From Acetobacteraceae bacterium (GTDB taxonomy: Bacteria; Pseudomonadota; Alphaproteobacteria; Acetobacterales; Acetobacteraceae), in the NCBI GenBank assembly GCA_030039695.1, contig JASHVB010000413.1, positions 1 through 8,673 of the forward strand: 8,673 bases of DNA. Direction: 5' to 3'. How positions within the stretch are numbered: the first letter of the stretch is position 1; each line of letters opens with the position of its first letter. This document shows, piece after piece, positions 1-5,163 of the stretch. Position numbers and translations under genes: made by a program. Below the pieces are notes generated by a model, which made no database searches, was not told the DNA's origin, and worked only from the letters and a program-made list of their open reading frames with translations.

Positions 1-906
1 GATCATCATCGACCACCTGCGGCCGAGAACGTCACCCACCCAGCCCCAGAAGCTCATGGCTCCGAACCCTAGCAGGTTGGCCACCACCAGCGGCAGGCCG
101 ACCATCAGGGAGCCCAGTCCCAGGTCCTTCTGCAGGTGCGTCGCGAACAGCGCCCAGATGGCGTAGTAGGTGATGAAGCAGCTCGCCATCCACCAGCACG
201 CTAGCAGCGTGTTGCCGAGGAACTGCGGCTTGAAGATCGCGATCAGCGGCGCGCGTACCTCGCGCGCCTGCTCACGCTGCTTCCTACGGTTCTCCAGCCA
301 GACCGGCGGCTCTTTGACATATTTGCGCACCCACACGACGGCCAATGCCGGCAGGACGCCAATCCATAGCAGGCCACGCCAGCCGATATAGTCGTTCAGC
401 AGGGCGTACATCAGCGCAGAGAGTGCGAAACCGATGCCCCAGGATCCCTGCAGCACGCCGCTCATGAACCCACGAGAACGGATTGGCCACGATTCCATTG
501 CAAGCGATGCGCCGGCCGGCCACTCGGCGCCCATGCCGATGCCGAGCAGAGCGCGGAATAAGAACAGGAAGCCGAAGCTGGGCGAGAATCCGGCGATGAA
601 GTTGCAGATCGAGTACCAAAGGATGGAGATCATCAGGGGAAGCTTGCGTCCCACCCGGTCTGCCAGCCAGCCCGACGCCGTGGCGCCGACCAATCTCATC
701 CAGAGAGTGATGGTGAACACTGCTGTCACCGCGGTCAGCGGGACGTTAAATTCCTTTGCGATCGGCACCATGATCAGCAGGAAGATGGTGAAGTCGAACG
801 CATCCAGCGTCCAACCCAGCCAGGCGGCCCACCAGGCCAGCCACTGATCTTTGGTCGGCTCTTTCCACCACGGAATGGCGGCATTGTTAGCAGCGGCGAC
901 GGACAT
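1..906 (-). CDS. Major facilitator superfamily transporter, N-terminal 302 residues (3' end beyond window)
   Basis: Inner-membrane secondary transporter, probably a proton-coupled importer of a small organic acid. The open frame runs from ATG at 906-904 without a stop to base 1, so only 302 residues of a usual 400-450 are seen. The start is supported by GGGAGA (918-913) seven bases upstream. A hydrophilic Trp-rich N-terminus (PWWKEPTKDQW) leads into a first membrane helix carrying GWTLDAFDF (residues 31-39). The MFS motif A, GWLADRVGRK, is at 79-88 in the loop between helices 2 and 3. Further helices follow with FRALLGIGMGAEWPAG and a motif-like GVLQGSWGIGF. The TM1 acidic pair and the GAEWPAG block resemble the sialate/lactate (SHS) and aromatic acid (AAHS) branches of the MFS, from memory of those families. 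Substrate is not determinable. No frame damage is visible. It is divergent from everything to its right. Confidence 0.88.
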   Translation of the reverse strand, partial: MSVAAANNAAIPWWKEPTKDQWLAWWAAWLGWTLDAFDFTIFLLIMVPIAKEFNVPLTAVTAVFTITLWMRLVGATASGWLADRVGRKLPLMISILWYSICNFIAGFSPSFGFLFLFRALLGIGMGAEWPAGASLAMESWPIRSRGFMSGVLQGSWGIGFALSALMYALLNDYIGWRGLLWIGVLPALAVVWVRKYVKEPPVWLENRRKQREQAREVRAPLIAIFKPQFLGNTLLACWWMASCFITYYAIWALFATHLQKDLGLGSLMVGLPLVVANLLGFGAMSFWGWVGDVLGRRWSMMI

Positions 907-1000
907 GCGAAGTCTCCCGGATTGATTATTGCGTTTACTTGTCTGTCGTACGTGCTTGGCTCGGTTGCGCGCGGCTTTTTCCTGCTTCCGCGCTCCGTTG

Positions 1001-1050
1001 ATTTATAGAGGGAATACGCCACCCCCGGTACGGCAATTGCCGTTCCGTGG
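1001..1050 (-). promoter_or_regulatory. Candidate promoter and operator dyad for the MFS transporter gene
   Basis: A near-perfect dyad is centred at 1036/1037. The inner 14 bp ACGGCAATTGCCGT (1030-1043) is an exact palindrome. After one mismatched pair (1029/1044) the symmetry continues with CGG (1026-1028) against CCG (1045-1047). After another mismatch, CC (1023-1024) pairs with GG (1049-1050). Read toward the transporter, a -10-like TATAAA lies at 1007-1002, which would place the dyad over the -35 region. No good -35 hexamer is seen at the right spacing. The arrangement fits a dimeric regulator binding site controlling the transporter, but the regulator is unknown. Confidence 0.45.
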
Positions 1051-1328
1051 TCCGAGGCGACAAGTGTCATAACGCTATGCTGAACCGTCGGGCGAGGTCA
1101 AATATTTCCTCACTCCTGCAGAGAGTCTACCGACTTGTTGACTATAAAATTGGCTCCCCGTCATTGGCGCATGCCCGTCCTGCTGGGCGACGGCATGGGT
1201 CTGCTGGCTGATCTCCGACCGGGATCGCCTGAGGGTCAATCCGGCAACATGTCGCGTCGGGGCCGGCAACGGCTGGCGAACTCCGGACGATCATGTATCC
1301 GTCGCGGAGACCGTCTCAAACCTGGGGG
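1051..1328. other. Intergenic stretch with no supportable gene
   Basis: Between the MFS promoter region and the transposase remnant I see no reading frame with a recognisable domain on either strand. The open frames here are short and look like chance frames of GC-rich DNA. The part next to 1328 could include the degenerate terminal end of the IS remnant, but no terminal inverted repeat could be identified. Confidence 0.5.
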
Positions 1329-1511
1329 TCATACCGCGCGCCCAAAGGGACGACGAACCGGCAGTTCGGCGAGGGCATGATCGTGTTCGAGGGTGCCGTT
1401 CATCACTGCGCAGCGAACCTTGAGCATCAAATGCGCACCGCGTGGCGTCCAGCGCACTTGCTGCTGGGCGTTCATCCGGTGGTGCAGCAACCATTGCACC
1501 GCGCTTTGTAA
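1329..1511 (-). mobile_element. IS remnant: C-terminal tail of a transposase, probably ISKra4-like
   Basis: On the minus strand, starting near 1511 and ending at the TGA at 1331-1329, the frame reads ...QWLLHHRMNAQQQVRW, then TPRGAHLMLKVRCAVMNGTL, and ends AELPVRRPFGRAV. The basic RM..QQ.RW.PRGAH block followed by LMLKVR.AVMNGTL is the C-terminal signature I know from ISKra4-type transposases of rhizobia and related bacteria. Only about 60 residues remain and the catalytic part is absent, so the element cannot be active. Its upstream edge abuts a regulator fragment in another frame at about 1505-1511. The family assignment is from memory; that it is a transposase tail is more secure. Confidence 0.55.
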
Positions 1512-1656
1512 AGCCACCGGAGAATACGGCCAGATGACACCGCAAACGTTGTTCCGCTTCGGGCAGAAGCTCACAGCTCCAATCGAGCACACCCCGCAGG
1601 GTCCGATGGCGCGGCAGCGCCGTGCGGCGTCCGCCAGTCAATAGCGCAAAACGATT
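1505..1656 (-). pseudogene. Fragment of a large ATPase-type transcriptional regulator (COG3903-like)
   Basis: The minus-strand frame reads NRFALLTGGRRTALPRHRTL, then RGVLDWSCELLPEAEQRL, RCHLAVFSGGFT. This is the typical block just after the NB-ARC-like ATPase domain in predicted ATPase/winged-helix regulators (LLTGGRRTALPRHQTLRATLDWSYELL...LAVFAGGFTLEAA). Only about 49 family-like residues survive. Upstream of 1656 the similarity stops. Downstream of GGFT the frame continues into unrelated sequence, while a transposase tail begins in another frame. The parent proteins are several hundred residues to over 900 long, so this is a dead remnant. The relatively well-kept residues suggest that the loss is not very old, which is inference. 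Confidence 0.6.
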
Positions 1657-1776
1657 TGGGGTTAGCGTGACAAGCACCGCGGACAGTCTGAGCCGCAGTG
1701 ATCGATGCCGGTCAAAAACCGTAAGAGGCAGGAAACATTCTAGAGATGTTCCGGCTGTAGGTAGCAGGCAACGCTC

Positions 1777-1848
1777 AGGGCCTCTCGTCTGCCAAACCCC
1801 GAGGCCCTACCTCTTTGGCGTGACCGATCCCCTCGGGTGCGCCTTTTC
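1777..1848 (+). ncRNA. Small-RNA-like unit 1 (hairpin plus terminator), weakest promoter
   Basis: A perfect 8-bp stem, AGGGCCTC (1777-1784) against GAGGCCCT (1801-1808), with a 16-nt loop. A short CU-rich linker ACCTCTTT (1809-1816) follows, then the terminator hairpin at 1817-1843 and a T-run. The layout matches units 2 and 3 downstream, which is the main reason for listing it. No promoter similar to theirs is seen upstream of 1777, so this unit may start further left or be a decayed copy. No protein-coding frame here looks real. Confidence 0.3.
1817..1848 (+). terminator. Intrinsic terminator-like hairpin, unit 1
   Basis: GGCGTG (1817-1822) pairs with TGCGCC (1838-1843), with two G-U pairs. 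After one A/G mismatch, CCGA (1824-1827) pairs with TCGG (1833-1836) around the loop TCCCC. The stem is followed directly by TTTTC (1844-1848). No plus-strand protein gene lies upstream to be terminated. Confidence 0.45.
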
Positions 1849-1850
1849 TA

Positions 1851-1973
1851 TTGCCGTCGGTCTCAGTCCTGCATGCTATCCTGCCGACGCCGCAGCCACC
1901 TTCTTTCGCGGCAAACTCTTAAGCATCACTCTGGCGCGCTGCTGCCTTCCCTGGTCGGCGGCGCGCCTTTTTT
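1851..1973 (+). ncRNA. Small-RNA-like unit 2 with promoter-like block, hairpin and terminator
   Basis: Promoter-like TTGCCG (1851-1856) is followed after 18 nt by GCTATC (1875-1880). A similar block sits in front of unit 3. A start about 7 nt past the -10 would fall at the first stem: GCCGC (1889-1893) against GCGGC (1908-1912), with a pyrimidine-rich loop AGCCACCTTCTTTC. An unpaired AAACTCTTAAGCATCACTCT linker leads to the strong terminator at 1933-1973. The predicted transcript would be roughly 85 nt. There is no start codon with a ribosome site and no conserved peptide visible, so a non-coding RNA is the better reading. Evidence is structural only. Confidence 0.4.
1933..1973 (+). terminator. 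Strong intrinsic terminator, unit 2
   Basis: A 12-pair stem, GGCGCGCTGCTG (1933-1944) against CGGCGGCGCGCC (1956-1967), including two G-U pairs, with an 11-nt loop, is followed at once by TTTTTTC (1968-1974). This is a textbook Rho-independent terminator on the plus strand, yet no plus-strand protein gene precedes it. That argues for a small transcript upstream. Confidence 0.65.
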
Positions 1974-1976
1974 CTG

Positions 1977-2085
1977 TTGGTGGCAGGTCGGTCCGATGCG
2001 CTATCATCCCAGTGCCGCGTGGACCTCCCGCGGCACGACAACCCCCTCCAGCGCGCCGTCGCCTACCCGCGCGGCGCGCCTTTAT
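1977..2085 (+). ncRNA. Small-RNA-like unit 3 with exposed anti-Shine-Dalgarno segments
   Basis: Promoter-like TTGGTG (1977-1982) is followed after 17 nt by GCTATC (2000-2005). The expected start falls at about 2012-2014, at a perfect 8-bp stem: GTGCCGCG (2012-2019) against CGCGGCAC (2029-2036). Its 9-nt loop TGGACCTCC contains ACCTCC. The linker 2037-2050 contains CCCCCTCC (2042-2049). A second stem at 2051-2079 and CTTTAT end the unit, giving an RNA of about 70-75 nt. The two CCTCC-type segments are complementary to the GGAGG of ribosome-binding sites. This is the logic of the rhizobial and Rhodobacter cuckoo/CcsR and alpha-r14 sRNAs, although the longer CCUCCUCCC motif of those families is not present. 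Confidence 0.42.
2051..2085 (+). terminator. Intrinsic terminator-like hairpin, unit 3
   Basis: GCGCGCCG (2051-2058) pairs perfectly with CGGCGCGC (2072-2079) around a 13-nt loop and is followed by CTTTAT (2080-2085). The T-run is short, so termination may be partial. Confidence 0.5.
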
Positions 2086-2270
2086 CGCCCGGCGCCCCGC
2101 CGGCTATCCGGCCGTGCCGCCTCATGGACGGGCCCACTTCAGGTACGGCTGCACGAGGGTTTTTGACCGATAGCATGGCGGGTCATCTGGCACGTCCGGT
2201 GCCTCCCCCGGGGCCCTGCGGTAAGACCGCGCGACCGATAGCGGTCATTGGATCAAGGTTCAAAGTCTTA
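2086..2270. other. Hairpin-rich stretch, possible decayed further sRNA units; no gene seen
   Basis: A GCTATC (2103-2108) like those of units 2 and 3 is followed by GTGCCGCC (2114-2121) pairing, with one mismatch, with GGCTGCAC (2147-2154), and a five-T run at 2160-2164. This could be a degenerate fourth unit. Beyond it lie GGCAC/GTGCC (2189-2203) followed by TCCCCC, GCGGT/ACCGC (2218-2230) and GACCG/CGGTC (2233-2246). The last two sit just past the end of the minus-strand regulator gene and could mark the end of its transcript, although no T-run follows on that strand. No protein-coding frame is convincing. Confidence 0.3.
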
Positions 2271-3446
2271 CTATGCCTGAGGTAACCCGGCGATCGCCAG
2301 CCCGTCTCCGAGGCAGGACATGAACCGCGGCGTAAAAGGCCATGCCTGCCTTGCGCCCGAGATCGTCAGAAGTGGTTCTTTCCGCACCAGCCGCCGACCC
2401 ATCCGGCGGGCTTCCGCACGCGCTCCGGTCAACGCCACCGCTGCCACTGCAACCCGTTGTGCCCAATAAGATTCCGGGTAGGCCTCCACGGCACTCTCGA
2501 TCCAGCGGGCCGCCTGGTCGTATCGCTCCGCGGCAAAGTGAGCGCAGCCCATCCCGATGAACGTAATGTGCCGGAGCGGTTCGAACGGCATCAAATGAAG
2601 CGCGGTCGTGAGTTCGCGGATAGCATTGTCGCCGTCACCAAGGTAAGCCGACATCCATCCGCGACGAACCCAGCCATATGCCAGCAAAGGGTCCAGCGTC
2701 AGCGCTCGCTCGAGCCGCCGGTCCGCCTCGTCCAGCCGATGCAGCAGTACAAGCGCGCCGCTACTGAGCGCCAGTGTCAGGGCATCGTCGGGCGCGAGCC
2801 GATATGCCTCTTCCGCTAGCAGCTCGGCCCGGTTTTGGTCGGCAGCCGGGGCCGAGCCAAAACTGTGCGCTGCGCGCTGTGCCCAACACCAGGCGGCGGC
2901 CGCCTTAGGCAATCCGTAGTTGGGAGCCAGTTCTTGCGGACGAAAGAGGCCGTCGATACAGGCGTCGCATTGGGAACGTTGAACGGCGAAAGCGAGCGGC
3001 AAAGCGCTGAACGTGAGCCGAATTGCTTCGTCGACGTCTCGATCGGAATACTTCGACGATGAACTGCTCGTCCGTCGGATCGTCGCCGATGGAAGTTCTC
3101 CAAAGGTCCCGCGGTACTCCCCGGCGAATCGGCCGAGTTGGCTGAAGCCGTTGGCAAGGGCAACGTCCGTGACGGTCGTCTGCGCGCCAGCTTGAAGCAA
3201 TTGCTGACGCGCACGGGTGAGCCTCATCCGACGCGCCCAGCCGAGCGGCGTGGTACCCAAAAACATCCTGAAATGGGTCTCAAGGGTCCGGGGCCGGACA
3301 CCGGCAATATCGGCAAGGCGCTCGAGTTGGACCGGCTCCGATAAATGGCGCCCGAGCCAATCTAGAGCGCGCACCAAATCGGCCGGCAGGGCTCCCGAAA
3401 TCTTGCCGCCGTCGTGATTGGCGACAGGGTCGTAGTTGGATCTCAT
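2271..3446 (-). CDS. Transcriptional regulator: N-terminal AraC-type DNA-binding domain fused to C-terminal TPR domain
   Basis: A 391-residue cytoplasmic regulator. Start ATG 3446-3444 has GGAG (3457-3454) seven bases upstream; stop TAG is at 2273-2271. Residues about 21-125 form an AraC/XylS DNA-binding domain with both helix-turn-helix units. The first lies around 39-60 (VQLERLADIAGVRPRTLETHF). The second lies around 90-112 (TVTDVALANGFSQLGRFAGEY), with the typical F..YR..FG.LPS ending. A Ser-rich linker (about 126-132) joins it to a tetratricopeptide region from about 200 to the end. The closing pattern RLVRKEPLLTI...WPFTPRFMSCLGDGLAIAGLP is the ending I know from TPR parts of alphaproteobacterial cyclase-like and winged-helix-TPR proteins. 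This order is unusual, since AraC proteins normally have the DNA-binding domain at the C-terminus. It is divergent from the broken cupin gene and the methyltransferase-ABC cluster. Targets and signal are unknown. Confidence 0.85.
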   Translation of the reverse strand: MRSNYDPVANHDGGKISGALPADLVRALDWLGRHLSEPVQLERLADIAGVRPRTLETHFRMFLGTTPLGWARRMRLTRARQQLLQAGAQTTVTDVALANGFSQLGRFAGEYRGTFGELPSATIRRTSSSSSKYSDRDVDEAIRLTFSALPLAFAVQRSQCDACIDGLFRPQELAPNYGLPKAAAAWCWAQRAAHSFGSAPAADQNRAELLAEEAYRLAPDDALTLALSSGALVLLHRLDEADRRLERALTLDPLLAYGWVRRGWMSAYLGDGDNAIRELTTALHLMPFEPLRHITFIGMGCAHFAAERYDQAARWIESAVEAYPESYWAQRVAVAAVALTGARAEARRMGRRLVRKEPLLTISGARQAWPFTPRFMSCLGDGLAIAGLPQA

Positions 3447-3502
3447 CGAGATGCTCCGCCCATCGGTGCGCTACCATACCGTAATTCGATTTCGGCGAGA
3501 AT

Positions 3503-3512
3503 TGAATATTCA
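3503..3512. promoter_or_regulatory. AT-rich palindrome between the regulator and the broken cupin gene
   Basis: TGAATATTCA is an exact 10-bp palindrome, 57 bp upstream of the AraC-TPR start and 90 bp upstream of the cupin relic start. It is flanked by TTCGG (3491-3495) and CCGAA (3521-3525), which are complementary but not evenly spaced around it. It may be an operator in the divergent promoter region. A palindrome this short can occur by chance. Confidence 0.2.
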
Positions 3513-3604
3513 GGCGGAAACCGAATAGCGAGCCCGCGTCTATCGCGGCAACATCGCTCGTGCTGGATGACGCCCGCTGTGGCGGCGACCACGGAGGGGC
3601 ACCG

Positions 3605-3928
3605 ATGACGCAGTTCACATTCGTTTCCAGGAGTCCGGTTGTGATACCGGCGGCCGTCCTATCGGGAGCGTTGCTATTAGCATCGGCCGCCCCGCCTCAG
3701 AAAATCGAACTCTCGCTGGTAGCCGAGAAGACGGTCTCACAATTGCCACCAGAACCGTTGTCTGAGCGGATCGATGATTTTTCCCACTCGCCCAGGCGGA
3801 GGCCGTCGCAGGACAACGTCACTCTCGGCCGAGGTCATCAGCGCGGTCTGGCCGTCTACGCGCCGCCCACCCGGCAGATCCTCGCCAGGCGGCAGCAGGC
3901 TTACCGAGATCGGCCTAAGTCAACGTAG
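3605..3928 (+). pseudogene. Frameshifted, truncated relic of a secreted cupin-domain protein
   Basis: ATG 3605 follows GGAGGG (3593-3598) by six bases and opens a signal-peptide-like N-terminus (MTQFTFVSRSPVVIPAAVLSG, then ALLLASAAPP). Next comes IELSLVAEKTVSQLPPEPLSERIDDF. From memory, secreted cupin proteins of rhizobia read LSLVAEKTVSQLP.GPLFWRI..FPTLAQAQAVAG..SL.AEVAGKVWLFTLG..GGS.PGGTKVAEIGPV. Here the match changes frame: FPLAQAEAVAG is found in the frame of 3781. TSLSAEVISAVW...GRSSPGGSRLTEIGL is found in the frame of 3774. Two frameshifts and the absence of the cupin barrel itself (HTHPGSE.. motifs) mean no functional cupin can be made. A short secreted peptide of 107 residues could still be translated from 3605. 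The family call rests on recollection. Confidence 0.55.
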
Positions 3929-4040
3929 CAGTGAACCACCATGGCAAAGACTCATGTACCACTAAACAGGCAGCAAATGTCAGGCCTCGAACGGCTGACG
4001 GGTCTTGAGACATGACCGGATTTGGAGAGGAAACATCGCG
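3929..4040 (+). promoter_or_regulatory. Leader of the methyltransferase-ABC cluster, with the start-deciding ribosome site
   Basis: GGAGAGGA (4024-4031) lies nine bases before ATG 4041 and decides that start over the in-frame ATG at 4005, which has no ribosome site. A promoter for the cluster should lie here or inside the cupin relic, but I could not pick convincing -35/-10 hexamers. Confidence 0.4.
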
Positions 4041-5096
4041 ATGGTCGACGAAACGAGGCTGAACGCGCTCATCGGCAGGATTTTAGGCGATCTCGGCGGC
4101 GCGTTCAGCGTGCCGATGGTGCGCATGGGCGACAAGCTCGGCCTGTACAAGGCCTTCAATGAACATGGGCCGATGACCGCCGGCGAACTGGCGGCCAAGA
4201 CGACAGTCGCCGAACGCTACGCGCGCGAATGGCTGTCCCACCAGGCTGCGTCCGGCTACCTCGAATACGAGGCCGCCTCTGGCAAGTTCACCTTGCCGCC
4301 CGAACAGTCGATGGTGTTCGCAGATGTAGACAGCCCCGTCTATCTGCAAGGGGCATTCGATCTCGCGGTGGCGCTGGTGGAAAACCAGCCGAAAGTTGAG
4401 GCCGCGTTTCGGTCAGGCAAAGGTGTCGGGTGGGGCGACCAGGCGCCGTGCCTGTTCTGCACAGTTGGCCGCTTCTTCCGACCCGGTTACCATAACAATC
4501 TTGTCGCGTCCTGGCTGCCGGCGCTGGACGGCGTCGCTGCAAAACTCGAAAGCGGCGCGAAAGTGGCCGACGTTGGCTGCGGTCACGGCTTTTCCACCAT
4601 CATCATGGCGAAGGCGTTCCCGAAATCGACGTTCGTCGGCTACGATTTTCATCCCGCGTCGGTTGAGCAAGCGCGGGTTCATGCCGAGCAGCACGAGACG
4701 ACGGCGAACACAAGGTTCGAAGTCGCGATGGCAAACGATTTTCCGGGCAAAGATTTGGATCTCGTGACGTGCTTCGACTGTCTGCATGACATGGGCGACC
4801 CAGTCGGCACCGCGCGCCATGTGCGAGAGAGTTTGAAGCCCGATGGGAGCTGGATGATTGTCGAGCCCGCGGCCGGCGATCGCCTAGAGGACAATCTCAA
4901 CCCTGTCAGCCGGATGTTTTACGCCGGCTCGACGATGATCTGCATCCCAACGTCGCTCGATCAGCCGGTCGGAGCAGCGTTCGGAGCGCAGGCGGGCTTC
5001 GCCAAGCTCTCGTCAGCCATCAAACAAGGTGGTTTCAGCAAGGTGCGTAAGGCAACCGCGACACCGTTCAACATGGTGCTGGAAGCGCGCCCCTGA
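4041..5096 (+). CDS. Class I SAM-dependent methyltransferase with N-terminal winged-helix domain (Rv2258c-like)
   Basis: A cytoplasmic enzyme of 351 residues that transfers a methyl group from S-adenosylmethionine to an unknown small molecule or macromolecule. Residues about 5-100 form the winged-helix/dimerisation part: MGDKLGLYKAF (29-39), then MTAGELAAKTTVAERYAREW (45-64) and SGYLEY. This is typical of O-methyltransferase-like enzymes. The middle block LFCTVGRFFRPGYHNNLV (138-155) resembles the FFRPGY...LV.SW.PALDGV segment of the Mycobacterium Rv2258c family, from memory. SAM-binding motif I is VADVGCGHG (175-183), and the acidic residue after strand 2 is D202 in FVGYDFHP. The motif IV region is TCFDCLHDMGDP (243-254), with H249-D250. 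All core motifs are intact. It is the first gene of a plus-strand cluster, 67 nt before the binding-protein gene. Acceptor unknown; a role in processing the imported compound is only a guess from position. Confidence 0.88.
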   Translation: MVDETRLNALIGRILGDLGGAFSVPMVRMGDKLGLYKAFNEHGPMTAGELAAKTTVAERYAREWLSHQAASGYLEYEAASGKFTLPPEQSMVFADVDSPVYLQGAFDLAVALVENQPKVEAAFRSGKGVGWGDQAPCLFCTVGRFFRPGYHNNLVASWLPALDGVAAKLESGAKVADVGCGHGFSTIIMAKAFPKSTFVGYDFHPASVEQARVHAEQHETTANTRFEVAMANDFPGKDLDLVTCFDCLHDMGDPVGTARHVRESLKPDGSWMIVEPAAGDRLEDNLNPVSRMFYAGSTMICIPTSLDQPVGAAFGAQAGFAKLSSAIKQGGFSKVRKATATPFNMVLEARP

Positions 5097-5139
5097 GGCT
5101 CAGAATTACCAGGAGCGGGGCCAGACCGCAGGGCCCTGC
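5093..5139 (+). promoter_or_regulatory. Dyads in the methyltransferase to binding-protein gap
   Basis: The 67-nt gap holds CTGAG-G-CTCAG (5093-5103, overlapping the TGA stop) and the exact 12-bp palindrome GCAGGGCCCTGC (5128-5139). A GGGCC/GGCCC stem also spans about 5117-5136. These could lower read-through between genes or bind a regulator. No T-run follows, so a full terminator is unlikely. Confidence 0.25.
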
Positions 5140-5163
5140 CAACAGACACATGAAAGGCCCCAC

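Noticed and set aside
774..1070. 98-codon minus-strand open frame overlapping the transporter start
   Set aside because: It overlaps the transporter N-terminus in another frame, has no domain, and spans the dyad and promoter region.
1777..2085. CRISPR array
   Set aside because: The repeats are imperfect, about 113-124 nt apart, with different hairpin arms and no constant short repeat or uniform spacers; no cas genes are present.
1622..2173. Long plus-strand open frame of 183 codons across the hairpin array
   Set aside because: It has an Arg/Pro/Ala-rich composition typical of chance frames in GC-rich DNA, no recognisable domain and no good ribosome site, and it runs through several terminator-like hairpins.
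4005..4040. Upstream in-frame ATG at 4005 as the methyltransferase start
   Set aside because: No ribosome site lies before 4005, the extra 12 residues (MRHDRIWRGNIA) are translated ribosome-site DNA, and ATG 4041 has GGAGAGGA at good spacing.
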